Source: an uncultured bacterium (GTDB taxonomy: Bacteria; Cloacimonadota; Cloacimonadia; Cloacimonadales; Cloacimonadaceae). Taken from it: 14,132 nt of DNA. The first letter of the stretch is position 1. Each line of letters starts with the position of its first letter. The notes below the pieces were generated by a model. That model saw only the letters and a list, made by a program, of their open reading frames with translations. It was not told the origin of the DNA and did not search any database. Below, piece by piece: positions 6,093-14,128 of this stretch. The position numbers and the translations under genes are program-made. The stretch spans positions 1 through 14,132 of the forward strand of contig CALGPA010000065.1 in NCBI GenBank assembly GCA_937960795.1, written 5' to 3'.

Positions 6093-7016
6093 TCATTTGA
6101 GCATTGTCTCAGGATCCATGTCCATGGCTTTGAGGGCGGTGCGAACCACATCATAATCCGCATCTGTGGCATATTCCAGGCTGTCCACATCATAGAGCGC
6201 TTTGAGAGTCTCGTGCCCTGCCGGACTCTGGGAGAAGGCGTATAGAGCATCAATGATCTCTTGCTCCAGATCTTCCGGGAGATTGCGGCGGAAAGTGACT
6301 GTATCATTTGGGATCCAATCCGTGAAGCCTACGATGCGCACTTTGTCGAAGATGTCCGGGTGCGTTTCATAAAGCTTTTCCCGTGCGTCCATGGGCTTCC
6401 CGGTCTCATCTTCGGGGCTCCAGTATGTCGTGGCGACATCTGCTCTGCCGCTATATACTGCCAAGATCGCCTGAGGATGCCCGCCGGCAAAGATGTGATC
6501 CTTGGGCGTGATCCCTTTCTGCTTGAGAATGGCGGAAGGATAGATGTATCCGGAAGTGGATGCGGCATCCGTGTAGGCGATGATCCTGCCCTGAATATCT
6601 TCGATGGATTGGATCTCGGGCTTCATCGCGACAAACTGTCCACGGTAGTTTTTGAGTCCGTTTCGCACGGTGATGAGGCGGACATTTGCATCATACTTTT
6701 GCTTTGCCAAGACATAGGCATAGGTCGGCAACCAAGCGATATCGGCTTGATAGCTGCCCAAGGCCTCGATGACGGCGGCATAGCTTGTGGGAACTGCTAC
6801 CTTGAAGTGATATCCGGTGGCCTCATGCAGTGCATCAGCGATGGCTTCACCACTGGCGACCACCTTGCCGGCTTCCAAAGAGGGCACAAAATACATGCGG
6901 ATGGGCTTCTGTTTGCTACCCAGCTTCTTGTTTGCATTGGCTATCCGGGTATCCTCGCTTTGGCACCCAAACAGCGCCAAAAGGATCAGACCAAGAAATA
7001 TAACGTTTAGTCTCAT
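6093..7016 (-). CDS. phnD: PhnD-like periplasmic binding lipoprotein of ABC importer
   Basis: A 307-residue substrate-binding lipoprotein of the phosphate/phosphite/phosphonate family. Residues 1-17 form a signal peptide (MRLNVIFLGLILLALFG) ending in a lipobox with C18, so the mature protein is lipid-anchored in the periplasm. Family features include MYFVPSLEAGKVV at the start of the fold, the ligand-loop motif AYTDAASTSGYIYPSAIL and the later FAGGHPQAILAVYSGRADVATTYW. The start ATG 7016 was chosen because it begins directly with the signal peptide and has GGAG upstream (11 nt spacing); an upstream in-frame ATG at 7091 would add 25 residues and disrupt the signal. It is the first gene of a two-gene operon with phnC. 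Ligand identity (phosphonate, phosphite, phosphate or another oxyanion) cannot be read from sequence. Confidence 0.91.
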   Translation of the reverse strand: MRLNVIFLGLILLALFGCQSEDTRIANANKKLGSKQKPIRMYFVPSLEAGKVVASGEAIADALHEATGYHFKVAVPTSYAAVIEALGSYQADIAWLPTYAYVLAKQKYDANVRLITVRNGLKNYRGQFVAMKPEIQSIEDIQGRIIAYTDAASTSGYIYPSAILKQKGITPKDHIFAGGHPQAILAVYSGRADVATTYWSPEDETGKPMDAREKLYETHPDIFDKVRIVGFTDWIPNDTVTFRRNLPEDLEQEIIDALYAFSQSPAGHETLKALYDVDSLEYATDADYDVVRTALKAMDMDPETMLK

Positions 7017-7073
7017 ATTGCTATCATCTCCATAAAAAAACATAATAATCACCAAATGCCCATAGCCCCTCTT

Positions 7074-7089
7074 GGTCAAGAAAAATCTC
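7074..7089 (-). promoter_or_regulatory. Promoter element upstream of phnD
   Basis: Read on the minus strand this is GAGATTTTTCTTGACC. Its first 15 bases are identical to 2-16 upstream of arsR, ending in the -35-like TTGAC. It lies about 60 nt before the phnD start codon, a sensible promoter distance. The -10 is unclear (TTTGGT with a 17-nt spacer). Confidence 0.55.
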
Positions 7090-7096
7090 AAACACC

Positions 7097-7113
7097 GATC
7101 TCACTGAGAGATC
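7097..7113. promoter_or_regulatory. Inverted repeat, possible operator of phnDC
   Basis: GATCTC (7097-7102) and GAGATC (7108-7113) form a perfect 6-bp dyad with a 5-nt centre (ACTGA), directly upstream of the phnD -35-like box. A related but shorter dyad, GATCT/AGATC with a 5-nt centre, lies at 7265-7279. GATC is very common in this window, so chance is a serious alternative. Confidence 0.3.
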
Positions 7114-7195
7114 CCCGAGAGTCCTTGATGCCAATGTTGATGTTGCCATTTCCTGGCTTCAAAGCCACGCGGGCGGATAAACAAGAAATATTTGA

Positions 7196-7224
7196 TTGAC
7201 GGATTATCAGCTTCTGACAACAAT
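7196..7224 (+). promoter_or_regulatory. Promoter candidate of the surface-protein gene
   Basis: TTGACG (7196-7201) and AACAAT (7219-7224) are spaced by 17 nt, matching the sigma-70 consensus at 5 of 6 and 4 of 6 positions. The implied leader to ATG 7361 is about 130 nt. A closer TATACT at 7334-7339 has no -35 partner at a suitable distance. Confidence 0.4.
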
Positions 7225-7360
7225 GCAAAAAGTGAGTTTTGGCACTTTGTCGCTGCAAGCGGTGGATCTTTGTGAGATCTGCCGGAAGACTTAATCGCTA
7301 TTGTGCCACACTCCTCTGCCAGAGATTGGAAGATATACTATAAAAAGCAAGGAGATAACC

Positions 7361-9796
7361 ATGCTAAAAAGAACGATTTTATTCTTAATCATCTGCCTGA
7401 GCCTGACCTTGGCTTGGGGACAAGGACTCGAGACCTTTGATAATCTTAGCTTGACCGGTACCTCATATGCAAATGGCACTTTTCTGGGGCAAGATGGCTC
7501 AGATTGGACTTATGTACAGTGCCGCGGAGACTATGATATCGACGAAAATGCACTGATGATTGGAAGGGATAGAACACCTCAGTCAAACTTCTATTCCGGA
7601 ACGATTGATGGTGGGATTGGGAGTCTTAGCTTTGACTATATGCAGGCATTTAGCACAGACGTGAATATGAATGTCTTGGTCAATGATGTGGTGGTGGGCA
7701 ATGTCACCAGCAGCAGTCAACAAGGGATCATCCTGAGCTCCGAAACCTTTGTAGTCAATGTAGAGGGACCTTTTGTTCTCAAATTTCAGAACGTAAATAA
7801 CAGCGATGGACAAGTAGTGATCGACAACATCAGTTGGACCGGATATACCGGCACCGGTGATCCCTATGCCTCGACCCCGGTTTTTGATCCTCCTGCCGGC
7901 ACATATTTCAGTGCTCAGAATGTCAGCATCACATCTGATACCCAAGGCGCTTCAATATACTATAGTCTGGATGGCAGCACTCCTGATGATCAGAGCACGC
8001 TCTATACCAGCGCCATCACCATCTCTGAAACTACCACTTTGAAAGCGATTGCCTATGCTCCGGGGCACAATCCCAGCGCAGTCCGCACAGGAGAATATGT
8101 CATCCCCACTCCGGCTTATGCCGCACTCCCATATAACGAGACCTTTGATAGCGACTTGGGCGATGCCTATGCCTTCAGCGTCCTGGGAGACAGCAAACAA
8201 TGGATTTGGGGCACTCATAACGGCAATGGATTTGCCTCCATGAACGGCTATGGCTCAAACGAGACTGAGGAAGATTGGCTGGTTTTGCCCGGTTTTGATC
8301 TCGTTGCAAATCCCTATGCCGTGCTCACCTTTGATACTTGGCACAATTACGGGCAGATCGATGACAACAACTATCTTAAGCTTATGTACTCCACGGATTA
8401 TTATGGCATCGGCAATCCCGGTGACGCGACATGGAATGAGCTGAGCTTTAGCTATTCTCAGAGCACCAGCACGTGGGAAGGCTCTGGACCCATCAGCCTC
8501 TCGGATGTCAGTGCCAACCCGGTCTTTATCGCCTTTAAATATCACGGGATGCCCGGTGAATATAAGCATTGGGAAGTTGACAATATCTCTGTGGCAAACA
8601 TTCCTCCGCAGACCCCCATGCTCTATGTGACCCCATCCAGCATTAGCAATCTGACATACATCACGGGTGAAGGTCCTTCTGCCGCGCAAAGCTTTAGCCT
8701 CAGTGGAGAAAACATTGGTGCAAGAAACATCCTCATTACAGCACCTGAGAATTTCCAGATCTCTTTTAGCTCCGATAGCGGCTTCACAAGCAGTCTCAGC
8801 GCGACTGTCTCGCAAGGAGCATATGGTCCGGCGGACATCTATGTGCGTCTGATTAGCGGATTGGAGATCTCGCCCTACAACGGAGAGATCACCATCTCCG
8901 CGGGCGCTGCCATCCCGGCGACAGTCTCTCTCAGCGGAGCGGTGACTACTCCGCTTCCTGTGACAAGCATCTTACTAAGACCTACTCAGATCGACATCAG
9001 TGATGCAAATCATGAAAGTGCTGTCCTAGTCAATGTGCAAAACTACCCCACAGATGATGCCCGCTATCGGCTCTATAGCGGCGGGAATCAATATGCCCCT
9101 TGGAATAGCGATGCAAACGAAGGCCAAGGAGATTGGATCACGAGCACAAGCTACTCAAACGGTCCTCAGATCCCCGGCAACCCGAGCACAGGCGTGAGCT
9201 GGTGGATTCCCTTCCGCATTGGCTCAAACCCGAGCACTGCTGCTTCATACCGTGATCGTCTGGGCCCGGGATATAGCACAAACTACCAGACCCAAGCCCT
9301 GCCGGCAGCGACTCAGATCCAAGACGCCGCAGTGATCACACAGAACCATGTGGACCTCAATGCCTTGATAGACTACAGCCGAAAGCACATCGTGCTGGCA
9401 TACGACGCACCGACGGGGGGAAACTTGATCGCCGCCGCCTCCACTGCTCCTCAGACGGGAGTCTTTAGCATCCGAGTGGAATCCGGCACAGAGATTCAGC
9501 GCATTGAGATCAGGGATGTCATGAATAGCCTCCTGGATTCCGTAGTGGGATCTTGGCCGATAGAAGGCGACCTTGAAGTGCCTGTGGTGGAGATCTCACG
9601 CACCATGGATAGTGTCACCTTGAGCTGGGCATCAATTCCGGGAGCGGTCGGATATAGAGTCGAATATTCCGATGATCCCTATGGAGCTTTCCAACTTCAT
9701 GGCTACACCGGTGATACTCAGATCACTATTCCCAATCAGCAGGATCAGAAGAGATTCTACCGAGTGATTGCAAGCGATACTCCTCCTGCCAGATGA
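7361..9796 (+). CDS. Secreted multidomain surface protein, chitobiase-C and FN3-like
   Basis: An 811-residue exported protein. Residues 1-20 are a signal peptide (MLKRTILFLIICLSLTLAWG). Domains in order: a beta-rich module (about 24-165, opening LETFDNLSLTGTSY); a chitobiase/hexosaminidase C-terminal-like domain (about 170-248, with ASIYYSLDGSTPDD and TTTLKAIAYAPG); a choice-of-anchor-J-like domain (about 254-413, NETFDSDL then EEDWLVLPGFDL and WEVDNISV); an Ig-like repeat with LYVTPSSISNLTYITG (about 416-530); an unrecognised region (533-735, rich in Ser, Asn and Pro); and an FN3-like end (about 739-811, VTLSWASIPGAVGYRVEYS to FYRVIAS). There is no catalytic domain and no FlgD-like sorting tail. 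ATG 7361 was chosen because AAGGAG lies 6 nt upstream and the signal peptide starts there. A role in adhesion or glycan binding is plausible but unproven. Confidence 0.84.
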   Translation: MLKRTILFLIICLSLTLAWGQGLETFDNLSLTGTSYANGTFLGQDGSDWTYVQCRGDYDIDENALMIGRDRTPQSNFYSGTIDGGIGSLSFDYMQAFSTDVNMNVLVNDVVVGNVTSSSQQGIILSSETFVVNVEGPFVLKFQNVNNSDGQVVIDNISWTGYTGTGDPYASTPVFDPPAGTYFSAQNVSITSDTQGASIYYSLDGSTPDDQSTLYTSAITISETTTLKAIAYAPGHNPSAVRTGEYVIPTPAYAALPYNETFDSDLGDAYAFSVLGDSKQWIWGTHNGNGFASMNGYGSNETEEDWLVLPGFDLVANPYAVLTFDTWHNYGQIDDNNYLKLMYSTDYYGIGNPGDATWNELSFSYSQSTSTWEGSGPISLSDVSANPVFIAFKYHGMPGEYKHWEVDNISVANIPPQTPMLYVTPSSISNLTYITGEGPSAAQSFSLSGENIGARNILITAPENFQISFSSDSGFTSSLSATVSQGAYGPADIYVRLISGLEISPYNGEITISAGAAIPATVSLSGAVTTPLPVTSILLRPTQIDISDANHESAVLVNVQNYPTDDARYRLYSGGNQYAPWNSDANEGQGDWITSTSYSNGPQIPGNPSTGVSWWIPFRIGSNPSTAASYRDRLGPGYSTNYQTQALPAATQIQDAAVITQNHVDLNALIDYSRKHIVLAYDAPTGGNLIAAASTAPQTGVFSIRVESGTEIQRIEIRDVMNSLLDSVVGSWPIEGDLEVPVVEISRTMDSVTLSWASIPGAVGYRVEYSDDPYGAFQLHGYTGDTQITIPNQQDQKRFYRVIASDTPPAR

Positions 9797-9815
9797 GATA
9801 GATCAAGATAGACTT

Positions 9816-9845
9816 GCGGGATGCCACACGGTGTCCCGCTTTTTT
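9816..9845 (+). terminator. Strong intrinsic terminator
   Basis: A 10-bp stem (GCGGGATGCC with GGTGTCCCGC, including two G-U pairs) with loop ACAC is followed directly by six Ts at 9840-9845. It begins 20 nt after the surface-protein stop and is oriented for plus-strand transcripts. On the minus strand the bases after the stem (AAGTCTATC) lack a U-tract, so it should not serve the converging operon. Confidence 0.93.
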
Positions 9846-9875
9846 GTGAGAAAGAAACTCAGGGGGGAGTGGGCT

Positions 9876-11483
9876 TTACTTGATGACGGCAGTTAGCTGG
9901 CGCCGATAGACCTTGCCGCCTGCGCCATCTTGGGACTCCCAAAGGATAATATACAAACCCCGTTTGGCATATGCTCCCCGCTGATCTTTCCCGTCCCAGG
10001 TGATCACTCCTTGGGGAGATAGAGTCTCATTGTCGGCCAATTGTCTCAGCTTGCGTCCGGACAAATCGTATATGCTACAATTTGCTCGGATGGAGGAGCT
10101 CGGGAACTTGTAGCTGATGCGAATCATCTCATGATTGCGGGGATCGCCGGGTGAGCCAAAGATCTTGACTTTGCCCGCGTGATCAGGCAGATCATCATGG
10201 GCAGAGAGGTTTTCCCTCCCCGGATTTGGGACTCCCAATCTCCAAGAATCTTCCATGTCCGGATCCGTAACCCTTTGCAGTGCCATGCCGCTGACAGCCT
10301 GCGCCGCGCTATAGCTCATGCTATCGAGGATTTCGTCATTTTCCACAGAAATGAGGATAAGACTGTCACCATCGTTGTTTAGCACAGCCCACCCGCTGGT
10401 CTGAATGACGGCTGCCGGAGGACAGTCCGGATATAGGGCAAGAAGGCCTTCCGGATCTCGACACAGCACAAAGTAACCCGGGATTGGCGGCAGACTAAAG
10501 CGGGTGATGTTATCTGCGGCATCATAGATGATATAATCCCGATGAGCCCTTTCTGCGGCAGGGGAAAAGAGCTCGATCCACTCTTGTTCACCGGAAAGCG
10601 GCACAGCATAGATCTCAGAAAAGATCGGACTGAGTCCTTCAGCTCCCAAGGCACTGATATAGAGCACATTGTTGATCTCGATGGGATCATCTTCCAGGAT
10701 AATCTCGGCAAAAAGAAGCTCATGAGCTTCCTGCAACCAGATCGCCAGTTGACGACTCTCCCCGCCTTCAAGCGGGGGAACATCTTCTTCGTGTATCAGC
10801 TCCGCGCCGCTATAAAGCCGAAAGATGGCAGCATGGTTTGGAGCATAGTCAGATAGGTTGCTTAGCCAGATCTTGATGTAGGCGCCGATCGGCTCGGGTT
10901 GGTATTGAGGGTCGGATAGAGCATAATCCACCAAGACCCGATTTGGCATCCCCGGTGTGGGATTTGGCTCCACTCGAAAGTCTATGGCACATAGATTGCT
11001 ATCCAGTCCATCCTTGGTTCGGGCGAGCGAGCTTCCCTCGGGGGCATCCTCTGCCAAGCTAAATGCCGGACCGCCGGAATCGTCAATGAGCTCATTTTGA
11101 TTGGGATAGTCATAGACCACGGTGTCCGTATATGTGCTGTCTGCATTGACATAGCGAATGCCATCACTGGCACTACCCCCATTTTGGAATCTAAAATTGT
11201 GCGTAAAATGCCGATTTGGTACTTGATCACCGCCGACGAGCACAAATCTCCCCGGACGCAGAACAAAATAGGGGAAAACAAAATCCAGACTATAGTTGCT
11301 GCCCCCGCTATAGATCTTGCTTCCGGTGAGGTCAATGTTTGCCATCGTGGGATTGTAGAGCTCTATCCACTCCTTGCCAAGATCAGCCCCGGGCGGGTCA
11401 TAGCAGACCTCGTTGATTACGACTCCGGCAAAAAGCTCCGAAAGCGCCAGCCAGACAAGGATGATCAGCAGTTTCCAAGGCAT
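9876..11483 (-). CDS. Secreted lamin-tail protein with FlgD/T9SS-like C-terminus
   Basis: A 535-residue exported protein. Residues 1-19 are a signal peptide (MPWKLLIILVWLALSELFA). A first lamin-tail domain spans about 20-185 (VVINEVCYDPPGADLGKEWI, later FVLRPGRFVLVGG and the closing PNPTPGMPN). A CARDB-like beta domain follows (about 186-280, IKIWLSNLSDYAPNHAAIFR), then a second lamin-tail domain (about 284-433, FSEIYAVPLSGEQEWIELFS to GVPNPGREN). The last 95 residues resemble a FlgD Ig-like or type-IX sorting tail (SIYDLSGRKLRQL, WDGKDQRGAYAKRGLYII). It is probably displayed or released at the cell surface; no enzymatic domain is visible. ATG 11483 abuts the glgP stop codon with no intervening base and has no clear Shine-Dalgarno, suggesting translational coupling. 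No terminator was seen after it. The function is unknown. Confidence 0.86.
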   Translation of the reverse strand: MPWKLLIILVWLALSELFAGVVINEVCYDPPGADLGKEWIELYNPTMANIDLTGSKIYSGGSNYSLDFVFPYFVLRPGRFVLVGGDQVPNRHFTHNFRFQNGGSASDGIRYVNADSTYTDTVVYDYPNQNELIDDSGGPAFSLAEDAPEGSSLARTKDGLDSNLCAIDFRVEPNPTPGMPNRVLVDYALSDPQYQPEPIGAYIKIWLSNLSDYAPNHAAIFRLYSGAELIHEEDVPPLEGGESRQLAIWLQEAHELLFAEIILEDDPIEINNVLYISALGAEGLSPIFSEIYAVPLSGEQEWIELFSPAAERAHRDYIIYDAADNITRFSLPPIPGYFVLCRDPEGLLALYPDCPPAAVIQTSGWAVLNNDGDSLILISVENDEILDSMSYSAAQAVSGMALQRVTDPDMEDSWRLGVPNPGRENLSAHDDLPDHAGKVKIFGSPGDPRNHEMIRISYKFPSSSIRANCSIYDLSGRKLRQLADNETLSPQGVITWDGKDQRGAYAKRGLYIILWESQDGAGGKVYRRQLTAVIK

Positions 11484-13988
11484 CTACGTGCCCAACACAA
11501 GCTTGACGGGCTCAATCTTCCAGATCTCCTCTGCGTATTGCCGGATGGATCTATCGCTGGAGAATTTGCCGATTCTGGCGATGTTTATGATCGCTTTTCG
11601 ACTCCAAGCTTCACGCTCCTGATAGAGCGCATCCACCTGATGTGATGCATCCACAAATGAGCGAAAATCTGCCATATGCAGATAGGGATCCCCATCCTCC
11701 ATGAGTGACTTCCAGATCGGGCTGAAGATACCTGGCTCATTCCGACACCAGCTATCATCCAAAAGAGAATCCACCACCGCCCGTAACTCGGGATCGCTCT
11801 CGTAAAAGGAACGCGGATTGTAGCCACGTTGCTTGATCTCGCTGACCTCGTCGGATCTCAGCCCAAAGATAAACATGTTTTCTTCGCCGATCTCCTCTGC
11901 CATCTCCACGTTTGCTCCGTCCATAGTCCCTATGGTAAGAGCGCCATTGAGGGCAAACTTCATGTTTCCGGTGCCACTGGCTTCATAGCCCGCGGTGGAT
12001 ATCTGAGATGATAGATCCGCTGCCGGGATGATCTTCTCGGCAAGAGAAACGCAGTAGTTTGGCAAAAATACGACCTTGAGTCTATCCTTGATATCAGGAT
12101 CTTTGTTGATGATATTGCCGAGGTTGTTGATCAGCTTGATCAGCCGTTTTGCCATAAAATAGCCCGGAGCTGCTTTGCCAGCGAAGATCACTGTGCGCGG
12201 TACATAATCCGCCTCCGGATTTGCTTTGATCTGTTGATAGCGGGCGATCGTGCCCATCACATTTAAAAGCTGCCGTTTATATTCATGCAAGCGCTTGATC
12301 TGCACGTCAAAGATGCTGTCCGGACGCACCCGGATCCCCGTCTCGCGATATATATAGCGGCTCAAGCGCTTTTTATTGATCTCCTTGATCTCAAAAAAGC
12401 TCTCCAAAAAGTAGCTGTTATCAAGCTGCTCTTCCAGCTTTCTAAGCTGTGTGAGATCTTGCGTCCAGCCGTCTCCGATGTGTTCGGATATCAGGCTGGC
12501 AAGCAGAGGATTGGCTGCCAATAGCCAAAGCCGAGGCGTGATCCCATTCGTCTTGTTTTGCAGCTTGCCGGGATAGATCTGATTCAGGTCACTAAAGATC
12601 TTCTTGCGCAGAATATCCGTGTGTAGCGCTGCTACTCCATTGACGGTGTGTGAACCGTGAAAACAGAGCTGAGCCATGCGCAGGGATTTTTCCTTGCCTT
12701 CTTCGATGATGGAGACATTGCGCATCTTCACGATATCTCCGGGATACCTAGCGCTCACCTCTCGCATGATATGATCGTTTATCTGATAGATCAAACTTAA
12801 GTGCCGTGGCAAGAGCTCCTCAAAAAGAGCCACAGACCAGCGCTCCAAAGCCTCGGGTAAGATGGTATGATTTGTATAGCTAAAGACCTCTCTGGTCAGA
12901 TCCCAGGCTGCCTCAAAACCCATCCGCTCATTGTCGATTAAGATGCGCATCATCTCAGGAATCGCCAGCGCCGGATGTGTGTCATTGAGCTGGATCGATA
13001 TCTTGTGAGGAAGATCATCAAAACTGCGATGATCCTGCTTGTACTGATGAAAGATGTCCTGCATGGTTGCGGATACGAAGAAATACTCCTGCTTGAGTCG
13101 CAGAATCTTGCCCAGATGCATGTTGTCATTTGGATACAAGACCTTGCTGATATTCTCACTGTTTGTTTTCTGCTCGACAGCTCGGACGTAGTCTCCGCTA
13201 TTGAAATACTCTAGGTCAAATTCATCAGTCGCTGTCGCCTCCCAAAGGCGTAGGTTGTTGACATTGTCCACCCTAAAGCCCGGCACCGGAATGTCCCAAG
13301 CCACAGCCATGACATCATCTGTATCAATCCACCGATATACAGCTCCATTGCCGCTCACCTTCTCGCAAGTGACGCTGCCGCCAAACCTCACCCGATAGCT
13401 GATCTCAGGCCGCTTAATCTCCCAAGGACAACCGTTCTTGCGCCAATGATCAGGGACTTCTCTTTGGTAGCCATTGCGAATCTCTTGGCGAAAAATGCCA
13501 AATTCATAGCGGATGCCATAACCATAGGCAGGATACGCGGAAGTGGCAAGGGAATCCATGAAGCAGGCTGCTAAACGCCCCAATCCTCCATTGCCCAAGC
13601 CCATATCCGGCTCCAATTCTGCTATGTCTTCCAAAGAATAACCCATCTCTTTGAGCATGTCATAACACTCATTGTACAGATCAAGATTGATCAAGCTATT
13701 GCCCAAAAGGCGCCCGATGAGAAACTCCATCGAGAGATAGAAGACTTTCTTGACATCCCGTTTGCTATATTCATATTGCGTGCGCAGCCACCGCTCAATC
13801 AGACGATCCCGCAAACTAAGCCCCAATGCATAAAAGATATCCCATGCCTCAACCGTGCTGGTATCCTTGATCAGGGAATATTCCAAGTGGTTCAAAAATC
13901 TACTCTTTATGTCATCGCACATACACTCTGCTTGGTCGGAGAAAAATATGGACGAAGTATCGCTTTTGCTAATTATTCCTTCTTTCAT
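11484..13988 (-). CDS. glgP: Glycogen/alpha-glucan phosphorylase (GT35)
   Basis: An 834-residue glycogen phosphorylase that releases glucose-1-phosphate from alpha-1,4-glucan chains in the cytoplasm using pyridoxal phosphate. The sequence covers the whole family. FYLSMEFLIGRLLGN opens the fold. GLGNGGLGRLAACFMDSLAT (about 130-150) and YGIRYEFGIF are signature blocks, as are the ISIQLNDTHPALAIPE, KTNGITPRLWL and QIKRLHEYKRQLLN blocks. The PLP lysine is K677 in GTGNMKFALNGALTIGTMDG, matching K680 of muscle phosphorylase in position. The length is slightly above E. coli GlgP. ATG 13988 has AGAGG 8 nt upstream. It is the first gene of a two-gene operon with the lamin-tail protein; a TTGACA box lies about 60 nt upstream. 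No other glycogen gene is present. Maltodextrin versus glycogen preference cannot be told from sequence. Confidence 0.97.
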   Translation of the reverse strand: MKEGIISKSDTSSIFFSDQAECMCDDIKSRFLNHLEYSLIKDTSTVEAWDIFYALGLSLRDRLIERWLRTQYEYSKRDVKKVFYLSMEFLIGRLLGNSLINLDLYNECYDMLKEMGYSLEDIAELEPDMGLGNGGLGRLAACFMDSLATSAYPAYGYGIRYEFGIFRQEIRNGYQREVPDHWRKNGCPWEIKRPEISYRVRFGGSVTCEKVSGNGAVYRWIDTDDVMAVAWDIPVPGFRVDNVNNLRLWEATATDEFDLEYFNSGDYVRAVEQKTNSENISKVLYPNDNMHLGKILRLKQEYFFVSATMQDIFHQYKQDHRSFDDLPHKISIQLNDTHPALAIPEMMRILIDNERMGFEAAWDLTREVFSYTNHTILPEALERWSVALFEELLPRHLSLIYQINDHIMREVSARYPGDIVKMRNVSIIEEGKEKSLRMAQLCFHGSHTVNGVAALHTDILRKKIFSDLNQIYPGKLQNKTNGITPRLWLLAANPLLASLISEHIGDGWTQDLTQLRKLEEQLDNSYFLESFFEIKEINKKRLSRYIYRETGIRVRPDSIFDVQIKRLHEYKRQLLNVMGTIARYQQIKANPEADYVPRTVIFAGKAAPGYFMAKRLIKLINNLGNIINKDPDIKDRLKVVFLPNYCVSLAEKIIPAADLSSQISTAGYEASGTGNMKFALNGALTIGTMDGANVEMAEEIGEENMFIFGLRSDEVSEIKQRGYNPRSFYESDPELRAVVDSLLDDSWCRNEPGIFSPIWKSLMEDGDPYLHMADFRSFVDASHQVDALYQEREAWSRKAIINIARIGKFSSDRSIRQYAEEIWKIEPVKLVLGT

Positions 13989-14004
13989 CTATCATACCTC
14001 TTTC

Positions 14005-14064
14005 ACTGAATTCTCAGTTCTTATTTCATGCAAGGATAAGGGCTTATTTGTCAAGCAGATTCTC
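14005..14064 (-). promoter_or_regulatory. Promoter candidate of glgP
   Basis: On the minus strand TTGACA lies at 14054-14049, within GAGAATCTGCTTGACA (14064-14049), which matches the arsR-upstream element at 13 of 16 positions. No good -10 is seen at 16-18 nt spacing. A 5-bp inverted repeat ACTGA/TCAGT with a 4-nt loop (14005-14018) lies between it and the ribosome binding site. Confidence 0.5.
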
Positions 14065-14070
14065 ATACTC

Positions 14071-14128
14071 CGGCTTTTAGCCGCCCGTATTAGACGCGAC
14101 ATCTTTTCGCGTGGGATGATAGCCGCCC
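14071..14128. repeat. Short repeats and hairpins upstream of glgP
   Basis: TAGCCGCCC occurs twice in direct orientation (14078-14086 and 14120-14128), 42 bases apart. Between and beside the copies are two small hairpins, CGGCT/AGCCG with a 3-nt loop (14071-14083) and ACGCG/CGCGT (14094-14112). The window ends here, so it is unclear whether this belongs to an upstream gene end, an operator array or an RNA. Confidence 0.35.

Larger units (their letters stand above)
7017..7360. other. 344-bp divergent regulatory region without a gene
   Basis: This gap separates phnD (minus) from the large surface-protein gene (plus). It holds a -35-like box for phnD (7074-7089), a TTGACG/AACAAT promoter candidate for the plus gene (7196-7224), and several small inverted repeats: GATCTC/GAGATC (7097-7113), TGGCTT/AAGCCA (7154-7167) and GATCT/AGATC (7265-7279). 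AAGGAG at 7349-7354 is the ribosome binding site of the plus gene. No convincing ORF, RNA gene or riboswitch fold was seen. Confidence 0.6.

Noticed and set aside
6261..7010. Long plus-strand open frame (249 codons) antisense to phnD
   Set aside because: It lies opposite a gene with a clear lipoprotein signal and PhnD motifs, has no recognisable domains, and has no ribosome binding site; it is a codon-bias shadow.
7017..7091. Upstream start of phnD adding 25 residues
   Set aside because: It overlaps the promoter element and the GGAG site, and would bury the lipoprotein signal peptide; ATG 7016 fits better.
7334..7346. TATACTATAAA as a -10 for the surface-protein gene
   Set aside because: No -35 lies 16-18 nt upstream, and transcription would begin almost at the ribosome binding site.
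7301..7360. Upstream start of the surface-protein gene
   Set aside because: It would put 20 polar residues before an otherwise normal signal peptide; ATG 7361 has AAGGAG 6 nt upstream.
8255..8815. Minus-strand open frame (186 codons) inside the surface-protein gene
   Set aside because: The plus frame shows continuous secreted-domain sequence; the antisense frame has no domain, signal or ribosome binding site.
9846..9875. Terminator for the minus-strand lamin-tail gene
   Set aside because: Only a 4-bp TGAG/CTCA stem and no U-tract on the minus strand; the 9816-9845 hairpin has its T-run on the plus strand only.
11097..11645. Plus-strand open frame spanning the glgP/lamin-tail junction
   Set aside because: Both minus-strand genes are well supported by motifs, and the antisense translation resembles nothing known.
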